From contig NC_092562.1 in NCBI RefSeq assembly GCF_037975245.1, positions 20,657,054 to 20,721,053 on the forward strand: a stretch of 64,000 bases of DNA, written 5' to 3'. Position 1 is the stretch's first letter, and every line of letters starts with the position of its first letter. A program made the translations under genes and the position numbers. Positions 52,601-60,629 of this stretch are shown in pieces. Under the pieces are notes generated by a model that ran no database searches, was not told the DNA's origin, and saw nothing but the letters and a program-made list of their open reading frames with translations. This stretch comes from Apostichopus japonicus. Taxonomy: Eukaryota; Echinodermata; Holothuroidea; Aspidochirotida; Stichopodidae.

Positions 52601-54194
52601 ACACTAAAAAAATGCGTTGACTAAAACGAATGACAGTAATGACAGCACAGACATTTGCTTCAACTGGATATTACAGTTCAGACTTCGTGGTTATCTATAG
52701 ATCTAGTAAAGTACGGACAAGATAAATACGCACCTTATAGTAAGCGATATTGAAAGTCTGATTTTAAAAAGTAAATTTAACGTCATTTTTCCGAAATTAA
52801 TTGTTAGAAACTGACAACACTATAATCTTGAAACGGCTTCAGTTATCTTTCTATATAAATCTACAAAGGTAAAAAGCACAGCACTCAAGCGCATTCTCAC
52901 GCAAAAACTTTCCCTGTGGTTTCTATCCGTAAATTACACCAAAACCCTGCAACCACGTAACATGCGATTTTCCTCAAATCATTTTTGCGCAGAAAACCAA
53001 TAACCGCATTTACTCCACTCCGTTAATCATTCCATCTCTTCTCAACACTGTCCTTCGTTGTCATTCGTTGTCATTCGCTGTCATTCGCTGTCATTCGCAA
53101 ATGATAATTAACCCTGTACAAAGTCAATTGTCATTCGGTCATTCGCTGTCATTCGTTTTAGTTTGTCCCCTTTATTTGCAACTTGGAGTTACTTTATGTT
53201 CAAGAATTTTTGGGCTTAGTCTGTCCTATATTTATGTTTTTAATTGAGGCAGAAAAAAAAGTTATACAAAAAATGGAAATTAATCCTTTTGCTTTGATCT
53301 TGTTTTAAAATAAGATTGTTCAAACTTGAAATTGAAATTCAAGCAGGGTATAGTAGTGAAGTTTTAGCACTAGCAATTCACACCAAGGCATCTGTGACCT
53401 TGTAATGTATACATGTGAGAAACAACTGGTTATTGTGATGGGTGGTGGAAAGAAGATTTAATGAAGAATGTAATACATTTCGTCCTTTGTAAAAAAGTTT
53501 TTTTTTTAGTAATTCTCTGCAAAACACTACAAATCGCATCTGGGGCCGTGGGGGGGGAGGGCACCTGGGTTTTTTGGAGGAGGGCACATGCCCCCAGGCG
53601 ACGCCACTTGTAATGGAGTGCATTTTCATATAACTAATGAACAGTTCTGGTACTAGCCTTTGGAGCATAGAGGCAGTAGATGCGAATCTAAAACTTTCAT
53701 TCCCATAACCTAAATTTGCATTTCATAATGCAAGGTCTAATCAGTTCTTGCCTTAGCTAAGTATCATTTTATTTTTAATGTAAAGGCTTCAAGGGTATGC
53801 AAGGGGCTTTGCTGAAGCATGCTACTTTATCACACCAGTTACTGCATATCTTACAACACACAGGGCCACTAAGACTTAGTTTTACAGACTGTCAGTGTTG
53901 TTTGTTTGGTGTTGCAGTGTTAGCAAGGTCATGGCCTAATCATGGAAAGTTGGTCTAACTCTAACTATTACCAGCTTGTACCTGTAGGCTAACGTTTCGC
54001 GGAAAAGGTAACTTCTAGTGGTACGCAATATGTGACTTGGCTTACGCTGAACGTCTACAGTATCTATTTCAAATCACGGTTATACTTTCTAAAGACAGTA
54101 TAATTTGTCATGATCAAAAAAAAGTTATCATCATGACCACTTTAACGAACCTGTATTCCTTCTTGTCAGATTCGCTTTTCAAGATGAAGGACAT
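24732..54194 (-). CDS. NRDC: Nardilysin (N-arginine dibasic convertase), complete in 27 coding exons
   Basis: A zinc metalloendopeptidase of family M16 that cleaves on the N-terminal side of Arg in dibasic sites; the vertebrate enzyme also acts as an ectodomain-shedding cofactor. The 27 exons listed separately join in one frame to 1,062 residues, against about 1,150 in human. A short N-terminus is followed by an acidic stretch (about residues 39-107, rich in Asp/Glu), the family hallmark inserted before the catalytic core. Zinc ligands His135 and His139 and catalytic Glu138 lie in HFLEH. The third ligand is Glu216 in EAVDSE, 77 residues after His139, as in insulysin. Conserved M16 blocks follow: SDNASTDCER, YSSHYMTLVVQS, SWLVGHEGQGS, EHNSTYSSF, NMQLYP, NPDLHLP, LFDFMTSILEHNL, MMEEPCFDTLRT and GILGFSVTV. 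All donors are GT except intron 25 (GC). The start is the first ATG after an in-frame TAA; an extra upstream exon cannot be excluded. Activity is predicted intact. Confidence 0.95.
25080..25390. repeat. Degenerate CCCAAA-rich tandem sequence in NRDC intron 26
   Basis: Imperfect repetition of words such as GGCCCAACAAATT and TCCCAAAAATATTTGA every ~16-35 bp. Short open frames on both strands follow from the repeat. Confidence 0.55.
25475..25692 (+). mobile_element. tRNA-derived SINE, copy B
   Basis: Same element as 3441-3666, here on the plus strand and antisense to NRDC (intron 26). It is flanked by ACATTTGT at 25467-25474 and 25693-25700, a target-site duplication. Head GGAGTGTTAGCTCAGTGG, B box AGTTCGAGTCACTCC, tail ending GGAGGATCTAAAATA. 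Confidence 0.88.
25752..25847 (-). CDS. NRDC: NRDC exon 26
   Basis: VEYLKKLTLEEIGEFLGKHL then CRKLSTQ, phase 0 on both sides. Confidence 0.94.
26827..27037 (-). CDS. NRDC: NRDC exon 25, ending at a GC donor
   Basis: AHVDNRIDAFLQQFNSKV, LHLGEEVKRNWFEVKDQSY and LFDRIHRE. The exon ends GAGAG|GCGAGT. No GT nearby keeps exon 26 in frame. A 30-bp minisatellite starts about 40 nt before its acceptor. Confidence 0.94.
27078..27583. repeat. 29/30-bp minisatellite in NRDC intron 24
   Basis: About 17 units of GTAACAGCAATCTCTCAATG plus CAAAACAAAA. The first units are mostly 30 bp and later ones 29 bp with one A fewer. On the nardilysin strand it ends about 40 nt before the exon 25 acceptor. Confidence 0.97.
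27893..28130 (+). mobile_element. SINE-like dispersed repeat with GCGCTATATAAAT tail
   Basis: GC-richer segment starting GTGCGCCGGTTTGTGGCTGC, ending AAAGCGCATAGAAC and GCGCTATATAAATAACG, then an AT-rich tail. The end resembles tails common in marine invertebrate repeats (from memory). It sits in NRDC intron 24. Confidence 0.5.
28546..28661. repeat. (TA)n and TATAACATA repeats
   Basis: A TA run to 28600 followed by ACATATATAACATA variants, 34 nt short of NRDC exon 24. Confidence 0.95.
28695..28778 (-). CDS. NRDC: NRDC exon 24
   Basis: YSVHATCRNTFGILGFSVTV then TTQATKF, matching the CRNTSGILGFSVTVGTQATK segment. Confidence 0.97.
29645..29930 (-). mobile_element. tRNA-derived SINE in NRDC intron 23
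   Basis: On the minus strand, a tRNA-like head with B box GGTTCGATTCCCGGCCGGG near 29840-29862 is followed by a body ending CTGTGGTCGCTTAAGCG. A tail fragment also occurs at about 13800. Confidence 0.65.
29933..30245 (+). repeat. 115-bp tandem repeat, nearly three units
   Basis: Units start ATGCACACTTCACATCATGT at 29936, 30051 and 30166 and share GTGGTTTTACATTGCTGTTG. The third unit breaks off into unique DNA about 220 nt before exon 23. Confidence 0.9.
30459..30511 (-). CDS. NRDC: NRDC exon 23
   Basis: VMMEEPCFDTLRTQEQL; EEPCFDxLRTxxxLG is one of the strongest nardilysin/insulysin signatures. Confidence 0.97.
30877..31095 (-). CDS. NRDC: NRDC exon 22
   Basis: Largest exon, 73 codons: EALGFEEYIRKKLACKP, GQHICRVKGLGPKDKNTVV and NYYQWGPG, the last at the vertebrate YYQSG position. 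Confidence 0.95.
31315..31474 (-). CDS. NRDC: NRDC exon 21
   Basis: DVRLTILQEKKWIPMDKA and ERLFIEALIQGNITSK; the end matches the LFVEGLVQGNVTS block. Confidence 0.96.
31724..31835 (+). repeat. 57-bp direct duplication in NRDC intron 20
   Basis: ATTAGTAATTTGTGTGATAT through AACTTGTAAAAA occurs twice with a 57-bp offset. Confidence 0.9.
32044..32171 (-). CDS. NRDC: NRDC exon 20
   Basis: VLFETLIDYLADFKVTDDLF then YYNHNITKSSLN, equivalent to the LIIDYLAEF region. Confidence 0.95.
32865..33067 (-). CDS. NRDC: NRDC exon 19
   Basis: FHLVTPLVNESKTNLVLFDF, EHNLSEVGYDADVADL and VNGFNHKLP, the start of the third M16 homology unit. GC content is visibly higher than in the flanking introns. Confidence 0.97.
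34313..34432 (-). CDS. NRDC: NRDC exon 18
   Basis: TNFDLKPADREDTEYPVCIL then TPQSRVWYKRDSKF, matching the NTPQGCLWYKKDNKF segment. Confidence 0.96.
35835..35885 (-). CDS. NRDC: NRDC exon 17
   Basis: 51-nt exon encoding IQLNPDLHLPKPNKFI; NPDLHLP is conserved to human. Confidence 0.94.
   Translation of the reverse strand: MYNLIQICISQSQTSL
36476..36638 (-). CDS. NRDC: NRDC exon 16
   Basis: NYMTLDKANVILYSKSFDDE then an acidic EEFSSEEEYWYKTKYS; the second half aligns with the WFGTQYSIEDI segment. Confidence 0.94.
37863..37967 (-). CDS. NRDC: NRDC exon 15
   Basis: PIELVETLAENMQLYPDEH then ILTGHLLKFEYDPK, phase 0 on both sides. Confidence 0.96.
38886..38940 (-). CDS. NRDC: NRDC exon 14
   Basis: Very short exon, IYNEIKTVDDNDFRFQEE, aligned with the FEEIRKIEDNEFHYQE segment. 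Confidence 0.93.
39024..39383. mobile_element. TTAA-flanked MITE (piggyBac-like), copy 2
   Basis: 360 bp in nardilysin intron 13, between TTAA at 39020-39023 and 39384-39387, in the same orientation as the copy at 8299 and roughly 90% alike by eye. The ends share TGAAGACTC as inverted repeats. No coding capacity. Confidence 0.8.
39877..39940. repeat. Perfect 30-bp palindrome with 4-nt loop
   Basis: Arms 39877-39906 and 39911-39940 are exact reverse complements (starting TCATTACAATGAAC and ending GTTCATTGTAATGA) around TTTC. It lies in NRDC intron 13. Confidence 0.95.
40189..40368 (-). CDS. NRDC: NRDC exon 13
   Basis: LYAGNVESGFEHNSTYSSFG and QYIKMLQDLGPQD. Contains the FEHNSTYS block next to the active-site chamber. 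Confidence 0.97.
41542..41619 (-). CDS. NRDC: NRDC exon 12
   Basis: SKPLQYLSWLVGHEGQGS then ILALLKK, a near-invariant M16 block. Confidence 0.97.
42580..42649 (-). CDS. NRDC: NRDC exon 11
   Basis: VVPVKNYQQIELTWALPS then QHY, matching the WALPPQQQHY segment. Confidence 0.95.
44731..44804 (-). CDS. NRDC: NRDC exon 10
   Basis: NLPKETFIHNGQPFDSEKYR then KLYK; acceptor TTCACAG, donor AAAG|GTAAAG. Confidence 0.93.
45747..45804 (-). CDS. NRDC: NRDC exon 9
   Basis: Short exon for ETLDTLESWVKESFSDIPN; vertebrate counterpart ETLDTLEKWVTEIFSQIPN. Confidence 0.95.
46045..46445 (-). mobile_element. tRNA-headed SINE with two-module tail in NRDC intron 8
   Basis: On the minus strand, a head with B box GGTTCGAACCC near 46365-46376 is followed by two diverged ~125-bp modules (about 46195-46320 and 46050-46180), each with a TTTGACC word and an ATCTTTxTTGAAxTxxGTAC core. 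Confidence 0.6.
46551..46818. mobile_element. Possible hAT-like element
   Basis: Inverted ends CAGTGGATCCAGG and CCTGGATGGGCCTCTG, with a G-rich interior like other MITEs here. No convincing target duplication. Confidence 0.4.
47038..47112. repeat. 12-bp minisatellite beside NRDC exon 8
   Basis: Six units of GACTTAACAGGC/GACTTAACAGGT, starting 24 nt downstream of the exon 8 donor on the minus strand. Confidence 0.95.
47136..47258 (-). CDS. NRDC: NRDC exon 8
   Basis: NTESIKTRPAEQGINV and RNYSSHYMTLVVQSQ. A 12-bp minisatellite begins 24 nt beyond its donor. Confidence 0.96.
47440..47510. repeat. GCGCCTTA hairpin-type dispersed repeat
   Basis: TATAGCGCCTTATCC and CTAAGGCGCTTTTACAG form an inverted pair about 25 nt apart, a motif often seen in marine invertebrate repeats (from memory). 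Confidence 0.4.
47867..47962 (-). CDS. NRDC: NRDC exon 7
   Basis: FQMSLPSDTYRKAQLLGG then HPMGKFMW, equivalent to the GHPMGKFFWG segment of vertebrates. Confidence 0.96.
48424..48550 (-). CDS. NRDC: NRDC exon 6
   Basis: FQEALLRFAQFFVSPL and DRELEAVDS; the split codon at its end completes Glu216, the third zinc ligand. Confidence 0.97.
49220..49320 (-). CDS. NRDC: NRDC exon 5
   Basis: VFMGSEKYPDENSFD and GGSDNASTDCER, the most conserved M16 block after the zinc motif. Donor AGG|GTGAGT. Confidence 0.97.
50042..50066 (-). pseudogene. Duplicated end of NRDC exon 4 with its splice donor
   Basis: 25 bp identical to 50270-50294: the last codons AHFLEH and the donor GTAAG of the zinc-binding exon. 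The rest of the exon and its acceptor are absent. A shared GGTAACCATGG word at 49964 and 50163 suggests a ~200-230-bp tandem duplication that has since decayed. Confidence 0.8.
50275..50356 (-). CDS. NRDC: NRDC exon 4, zinc-binding HFLEH
   Basis: AAAALCVGIGSFSDP then GLAHFLEH: His135, Glu138 and His139 of the inverted HxxEH motif. Ends in phase 1 directly after the motif (GAACACA|GTAAGA). Confidence 0.97.
50617..50703 (-). CDS. NRDC: NRDC exon 3, end of acidic domain
   Basis: Codes for DEDDDMSGDDQGEEDDG followed by a basic KKKQR patch, phase 0 at both ends. The acidic-to-basic switch just before the catalytic domain resembles the vertebrate ARKKTTEK segment. Confidence 0.92.
51225..51429 (-). 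CDS. NRDC: NRDC exon 2, start of acidic domain
   Basis: Begins RVDLQNGLRVLLVTD (first M16 beta-strand) and runs into an Asp/Glu/Ser tract, DDMDEDCDSDESEDGEDED. Donor GAA|GTATGC. Translation of the intron beyond the donor loses the acidic character. Confidence 0.93.
51806..52235 (+). pseudogene. Decayed 3-prime end of a non-LTR retrotransposon reverse transcriptase
   Basis: Translated on the plus strand it reads RPHLEDAVQAWNPY, then (after a one-base frameshift) EVLEKVQRRATEMINSFKG, LELRRLHGDLIQVFKIVYGY, CNRGHCLQLKKLQSRINI and NEWNGLPEKVV. This is the typical C-terminal tail of CR1/jockey-type reverse transcriptases. At least two in-frame stops also interrupt it. It lies antisense in NRDC intron 1. 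I describe only the broken copy. Confidence 0.85.
52392..53612. mobile_element. Possible hAT-like element interrupted by a second insertion
   Basis: Ends CAGTGGGGACGCC and GGCGACGCCACTTG are imperfect inverted repeats with adjacent G-rich tracts. At 52510 it has CCTTAGATGCAATCTGGTGC, as in the hAT MITEs of this window. No target duplication was found, and the 629-bp element at 52541 sits inside. Confidence 0.4.
52541..53169. mobile_element. Mutator-like MITE with 9-bp target duplication
   Basis: 629 bp flanked by CTTTATTTG at 52532-52540 and 53170-53178. The ends begin GG and share ACTAAAACGAATGACA as inverted repeats. Both sides carry further GAATGACA/TGTCATTC copies, including an ~11-bp array TGTCATTCGTT at about 53057-53100. 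A 9-bp duplication with GG-starting ends suits the Mutator superfamily. Confidence 0.75.
54151..54194 (-). CDS. NRDC: NRDC exon 1 (coding start)
   Basis: Encodes MSFILKSESDKKEY plus two bases of Arg, which matches the SPSDxKxYR segment before the acidic domain of vertebrate nardilysin. Donor CAG|GTTCGT, phase 2. An in-frame TAA about 60 nt upstream limits the N-terminus to this exon unless a further upstream exon exists. Confidence 0.75.
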
Positions 54195-55647
54195 TATGAC
54201 TATCGTTCGACACCGGACCACATGCCATTCGGTAGAAGTTGCCGTTTACTACAGTGGACCATTGGAGACAGACGAGATGCAGAGTAAGCATAACATGAAA
54301 TCTCCACAATTTGGCGATTTTTATCAAAATTTCATGTTATTGTAACTTGGCATGTCAACAAATATCCTTTTTTGACGTGTTGTCAAGTTAAGTGTAAGTC
54401 AAGAATTGCATGTATGTTTTGTCAAGAGGTTATTTAATAATGCAGCATAAGTATAATTTGACAAAGTCAACGTGTTGTATTTTGACTAAGGGTAATTGCG
54501 TGTTTAGTCTAAACCAGCATGTCAACAATTTGACAATTTCTTAAAATTATCAAGATGTCATTTTACATATAGAAAAGTCGACAATTATCAAAGTTGGACG
54601 TGCTGTTAAACTGAGTGCAAAGCAGCAGTTTTTGTCGACAAGTTTAAGTTACCGATGGACTTAAGCAACTCTCATATTTGTTGTGGTGTGTTTTCGTGAC
54701 ACTAACTTACATCTTTACATATTTCATGTTCCGTTAAGACCACCGTAGTTCTCGTTATTTTGACAAAAAATCAAAATTATACGCTCTTCATTGCAAACGA
54801 CGTTTGTAGCAGTGCAGAAAAGAAGCCAAGTTTATGAAAACAAACACAGCAAAACATATAAGATTTAAAGACGAAAACTTTCTGTTCATTATTAAGAGCG
54901 CTTTTAAAACATGACTGATGTGCGTCGTGCTGTCTTGACATAGTTATCTTAATTATTGTTATTCCGGTCATTAGGGCGAAAAAATAACACCCTCGTAAAG
55001 ATTGTCTGAAGGAATAGTGACCCCATGGGATGTCTCAAGGAGGTTCAAGGCTAAGCCCAAACACTACCGGGGTAATACCCTGGTGAAATACGTGTTTCTT
55101 AACCAAGCAGGGCCTGTTAAATTGGACGACAGAAGCATAAAGCGGATGATATGGCGAGCGTGGAGTGGAGGCGACACAATTGGGTGAGGAGTGACACCCC
55201 CCACCCCTCCCCCTATCCCCTTTCAGAATGACCATATTTATAACACTATATATCAAGGGCAAGGAAATTTTTCTTCTGACGCATAATCCGAGGGGAGGAA
55301 TTATTGACTTTCTTTCAAAGGGGCTTATCCTGCTTTGAAATGAAAATCCCCAGTTGATGAACAGATTACAATACACTGCGTTGTATAGGCTGAAAGGAAC
55401 TTTTTTTTTAGTAGTTTTCTACTTTAAATACAATTTCACGCAACTAAACAGTGTTTATCACGACTTAAAAGTACATAGTGTTTGGTGAGATGGATTTATC
55501 TATCACTTACAGGAAGGATGAAGTTAATCGGGTGGACACTGGCTAAGATATAGTGAAAGAAATGAAAGCATCAACGGTGTAGTCTGGGACACACTTTCCA
55601 TTTATGGGGTGTTACACGTCTAGTTAGTAGTAGTACAGCATGTAGGA
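54195..55647. other. NRDC upstream region, no further exon seen
   Basis: Expected to hold the NRDC promoter and any untranslated exon. Short words such as TTGACAA and GTGTTGT recur at 54360-54620. No core promoter can be assigned by eye. Confidence 0.4.
55440..55565. repeat. Dispersed repeat, copy 2
   Basis: Diverged copy of 15410-15535 in the same orientation. The family is not recognised. Confidence 0.6.
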
Positions 55648-55695
55648 ATCGCTTCTCGGCCTTTTGGCTAAGATCATGTGTATGATCTGTTCCCC
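55648..55695 (+). ncRNA. U2 snRNA-like 5-prime domain (probable pseudogene or U2-headed SINE)
   Basis: Positions 1-29 are identical to canonical U2 snRNA (ATCGCTTCTCGG through GGCTAAGATCA). The match then continues with changes to ATCTGTTC. In U2 the branch-site-pairing element is GTAGTA; here it reads GTATGA. Stem-loop II, the Sm site and later domains are not recognisable. I therefore do not call a functional U2 gene. Confidence 0.75.
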
Positions 55696-58470
55696 TTCTA
55701 CGGGATTCGTGATACACACCTGACAATAATCACACAGTCACAATCTCGATGCAAGGGGACTGGGGTTGAGAGAGGATCAGTCGTTTAGTTGTTTAGTGTT
55801 TCGTGCCCAGGTTCTCTCTTCCTGGGTGACTTTTCTTAAAAAGCATGTAGGAATTGTTATGCAACGTTTTAATCTCGGAATTTTGACTTTTAATCTTAAA
55901 ATTTCTACATTTTTTATCTTCATATTACAATTAAAACAGTTTTCTCAAATTTAAATTCCACTTTGACGAAAAATCCGGGCATAACAATTCGAAATGTCGA
56001 CGAGACATGGGACTAATTAAAGTAGGCCTAACAAATGGATCACGTATGGGGAGTTATCGCTTGTTCTGCGGCCTTTTCGTCGTGACGGGGGAAAAAATTG
56101 TCGGGCGAGAACCCAACCGGCCCTTCAGTCGTCAAACTTTCGAACGTTCATAGGGCGGTGTTAGCTTCCAACATAGTTGACTTATCGTTTTAGGAGTTGT
56201 GCTATTGTTGGAAATTTTTAAACTTTAACGTCGTGACATCGATTTTTGTCGAGTGAGAAGCCCGCCCCCACCTCTTCCCCTTCGGTGTTGACCTTGGGTG
56301 CCCACGGCCGATGGGAAAGGGTGGCCTCCGTAGAACCTGTTTGGTCCAGTTTAGTGTCAGGGTCTCTATGATTTTCTCACTAAGGGTAAATTTATACTTA
56401 TTTTCCAAAATCTTTCCTTTTCTAATTTATGACAAGAAAAGAAGAAAAATATGAAGATGCTGTTACTTTATCGTTAGGTAATTACTTCTAATGAAGTCTA
56501 GTGAATACAACCGAATGATATAAGGAGATGCACCCAGAGCAAGAGTTTTAACGACACGCAAACACTGTGAAGGGGTGGGGCGGGGTGGGGGGGTAAGCCT
56601 GTACTTCTTGGAGTGTTAGCTAGCTGATTATTGATTATATTTGTTAATCGTGTTCAAAACGACAAAAACGACAATCATTAAGGATAGCATGTTATTTAAC
56701 AGTAACACAATCCTTTAAGGTTTCATTTCTTCAAGAATATTTATCAACTTCTTTAATATTTTGGACTGAACATTCAGAAGAAGAAAAAAAGAATCCCAGG
56801 TAATGTCAAATAGTATAATACAAATCAGTGATGTTTCAATGTAAAATATTCACAAATATTGTATTGCATTGACAGATAATCAATTCATACATTTTTGACA
56901 GCCTTGCACAAGGCATTCGGTAATATAAGCCAAATGAGGCCAAGTATAATTAAATGGCTGTATTATATATATTTCAAATGGTTGTATTATTAAACAATGC
57001 ACAAGTTAACCTACAATTCATAGATGGTAAGGCTGAATGTATTCAATAAATGTTAAAATAAATATAACCTAAAAATATGGACTATCATTGCCCCCCACCC
57101 GTACCCTCACACACCTAACATCCTGCATGTCTTTTCTACATCTGTAAGAAACACGAGAACCACTGATCATGTTTTCCCATCCCACCACCCCTACTCCACT
57201 ACCCACCACCCCTTCCCTCATCCTTAAACCAACAACTTTAACCCACAAAATAGTCTTTCTAGATTACTTTCACTCAGTAGGCCTTAGCTTGTGATACTGT
57301 CCCACTTCAGAAATCACCCCAACCCCCCATGCCCCATTATTTAAATCTAAAACTTTATCACAATTACAAAATGCATGCATTCTAAATATACTGAATATTA
57401 TCCGGGTGGCAGATAAATGTGACACCACCTACAATAGGGAAGACCAATATATTCCAATCATCAATCACAATATTGAACATTCCTCACTCTAGATATTGTC
57501 TTTTGAATTTAACTTATGTTTGCCAGATAAACTCTTCATTCTTCTTCAAAGAATCGGATTGCAACAGGTTGTCTGTGTTGTCATTACAGGCTTATTTGTC
57601 TTTGAAAGTTTCACTTTATAATTTTGTTGTGTAATTTGTCCTTGAAAAAATGTGATGTAATTGATTTTCTGAGCTGTCAGTGCACCATAAAGTCAAGGTT
57701 TCATCAAAATGAAAATTTTTGCTTTTTTGGTACCTTCCATTGATAAATGATTTGTACATTAAAATGAAAACAAAGACAATTTTAGCTCATTTGCTACGAT
57801 GACATCACTCAATCCACTGTTGCCAGATACATTCATAGAGTGTTACAAAATAAAAAAAATAAAAAAATTGCCTCTTCGCAATTACTACATATACTATCAG
57901 GATTTGGTTTTCACTTTCTAGTGCAGAAAATTTTACAGCCTGTGTTTTGGTGAAAGAGTTAACTTTGACAACCAGAGTGACCAAAGGGTCAATGGTCATT
58001 AATAGCAAGACCATCCAATCCATCCACACAGCATTACAACAGCTTTCTTGTATTATCTTTTAGAACATCTTTGATATTATGAGCAAATAAAATGATATTA
58101 CAAAACAGGTCACACAATACTATTACTCAAGTTTAATGGTAAAGAATAAAGCAAGGTATTTAAAACAATTAATGATTTGTACATTTGAGTTAATTCTAAT
58201 ATTAAGCAATGTCTGGCTGATATAGTCCTGTCAATCAAAATAATTATTACTTACTCTCTAAGTAACAACAATTTTGAGAGGACGGTTCAAAATGAGTAGA
58301 ATGTCTGATATTTATTTTTTATTCAAATGCATTTTTCATGTTTTTGATATTATTGGAGTAATACTCAATAGTTTTGGTTAAATTGACATACATTGGTCTC
58401 CAAATTACACAGCTACTTTCAAAAGGGAGTTTGAAAGGCAGTTCCACAGACTCCAATGATATCACTGACC
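55696..58470. other. Intergenic, no gene seen
   Basis: A weak second U2-like start (ATCGCTTGTTC then CGGCCTTTT) lies at 56056. AT-rich and C-rich patches otherwise. Confidence 0.4.
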
Positions 58471-59709
58471 ATCACATGTATCCTCAAAGATATAGGTACC
58501 TTTCATCAATTGATATCCACAGATCATTACATGTATAAGAATACCATCCTCAAAGATATAGGTGACTTTCATCAATTGATATCCACAGATCATTACATGT
58601 ATATGAATATTGTCCTCAAATATATAGGTACCTTTCATCAATTGATTTCCACAGATCATTACATGTATAAGAATACCATCCTCAAAGATATAGGTACCTT
58701 TCATCAATTGATTTCCACAGATCATTACATGTATAAGAATACCATCCTCAAAGATATAGGTACCTTTCATCAATTGATTTCCACAGATCATTACATGTAT
58801 ATGAATACCATCCTCAAAGATATAGGTACCTTTCATCAATTGATTTCCACAGATCATTACATGTATATGAATACCATCCTCAAAGATATAGGTGACTTTC
58901 ATCAATTGATTTCCACAGATCATTACATGTATAAGAATACCATCCTCAAAGATATAGGTACCTTTCATCAATTGATTTCCACAGATCATTACATGTATAA
59001 GAATACCATCCTCAAAGATATAGGTACCTTTCATCAATTGATTTCCACAGATCATTACATGTATATGAATACCATCCTCAAAGATATAGGTACCTTTCAT
59101 CAATTGATTTCCACAGATCATTACATGTATATGAATACCATCCTCAAAGATATAGGTGATTTTTTTTCAATTGATATCCACAGATCATTACATGTATATG
59201 AATATTTTCCTCAAAGATATAGGTGACTTTCATCAATTGATTTCCACAGATCATTACATGTATATGAATACCATCCTCAAAGATATAGGTAACTTTCATC
59301 AATTGATATCCACAGATCATTACATGTATATGAATATTGTCCTCAAATATATAGGTACCTTTCATCAATTGATTTCCACAGAACATTACATGTATAAGAA
59401 TACCATCCTCAAAGATATAGGTGACTTTTTTTCAATTGATATCCACAGATCATTACATGTATATGAATATTTTCCTCAAAGATATAGGTAACTTTCATCA
59501 ATTGATTTCCACAAATCATTACATGTATAAGAATACCATCCTCAAAGATATAGGTAACTTTCATCAATTGATATCCACATATCATCAAATGTATACCTTC
59601 CTCAAAGATATATGTACCTTTCATCAATTGATTTCCACAGATCATTACATGTATAAGAATACCATCCTCAAAGATATAGGTAAATTTCATCCATTGATTT
59701 CCTTCCTTT
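58471..59709. repeat. 66-bp satellite array, about 19 units
   Basis: Unit CCTCAAAGATATAGGTACC, TTTCATCAATTGATTTCC, ACAGATCATTACATG, TATAAGAATACCAT. Because 66 is divisible by three and the unit lacks stops in one frame per strand, long open frames (256 and 219 codons) appear on both strands. They are repeat artefacts. Variants recur every four units. Confidence 0.97.
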
Positions 59710-59964
59710 CCACAAAGCATAAGGGCACAAAGGGCATATATTAATTTTATCCAAAGAGATTAAGAACCTGGAACATTCTAACTAGGATTTTCCTTCCATT
59801 ACCAACAAAGAAATTAAGTTAGTGGCTTACTGAACTAAGTCACTGATGCACAATTATGTTATACTCCACTGTCACATATGCAACTCTAGGTATATATATG
59901 TGTTCCCCCCCCCCTTCTCCCCCCCCCCTTCTGCCAAATGAGGGTGGACACCCTCCACCTGCCT

Positions 59965-60295
59965 TTATAGCACACTCTTGTACTATTCTCATTTTCACCA
60001 AGGGTTCACATTTTCATTGTTTCAAGGCTCATTTTTTGCCCTCCCTGGGCCAGTTCCCACCCCCCCACTCCACACCCCCACCAAAGACATTCTGGAGCTA
60101 CACAACTGCTTCCTTAACACCTCCCTGCCAATTCAGGACACCCTTCTCCTCCCCTTACAGCACACACTTTTGTACTATTCTCATATTTACCAAGGGTTCA
60201 CATCTTCACCCATCCCTGGGCCAGTTCCTCTCCCACCCCCCACCCCCAAATTCCCAATCCCCACCAAAGAAATTCTGGTTCTACACAACTTCTTA
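59965..60295. repeat. Two-copy diverged tandem duplication downstream of UBE3C
   Basis: TTGTACTATTCTCAT, CAAGGGTTCACAT, CCCTGGGCCAGTTCC, CCACCAAAGA and TTCTGG occur in the same order at about 59970-60105 and 60170-60290. An apparent 195-codon frame here reads Pro-rich low-complexity sequence and is not called. Confidence 0.8.
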
Positions 60296-60629
60296 CATCT
60301 GTCTTTCTGGCACCTTGTGCAGTACTGTGGTATCCTGGATATATAAACGTCACCAAATTAGAGCAACAAGAGTTATATACCACTTTATAGTTCTCAGATG
60401 CTGTAGTTCTCCGATGCTGCAAATTCGGTTGCATTCAAATTAACATGACAGTTCTGTCTGCTCCACTACTAGCCTGAGTTTATGTCAGCAAAAAATACAA
60501 CAACATAAATATCATCACACACTTCAAGAATTAATACTGTGCAACGGACATATCATCTGTGTGCCATTGTTGCAAGAGGTCCGCAACAATCCTGCATAAT
60601 ACAGGGTTGAATCTTCTGCTGGAAAGGTA

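Noticed and set aside
55648..55780. A functional U2 snRNA gene
   Set aside because: The branch-site pairing element is altered, and the Sm site and stem-loops II-IV are not present.
58456..59226. A 256-codon plus-strand frame and a 219-codon minus-strand frame
   Set aside because: Both are products of the 66-bp satellite unit, which has no stop in one frame on each strand. There is no start context, splice structure or non-repetitive protein sequence.
59856..60443. A 195-codon plus-strand frame rich in Pro/Ser/Thr
   Set aside because: It lies over C-rich low-complexity DNA with an internal tandem duplication, opposite the UBE3C 3-prime region. No recognisable domain.
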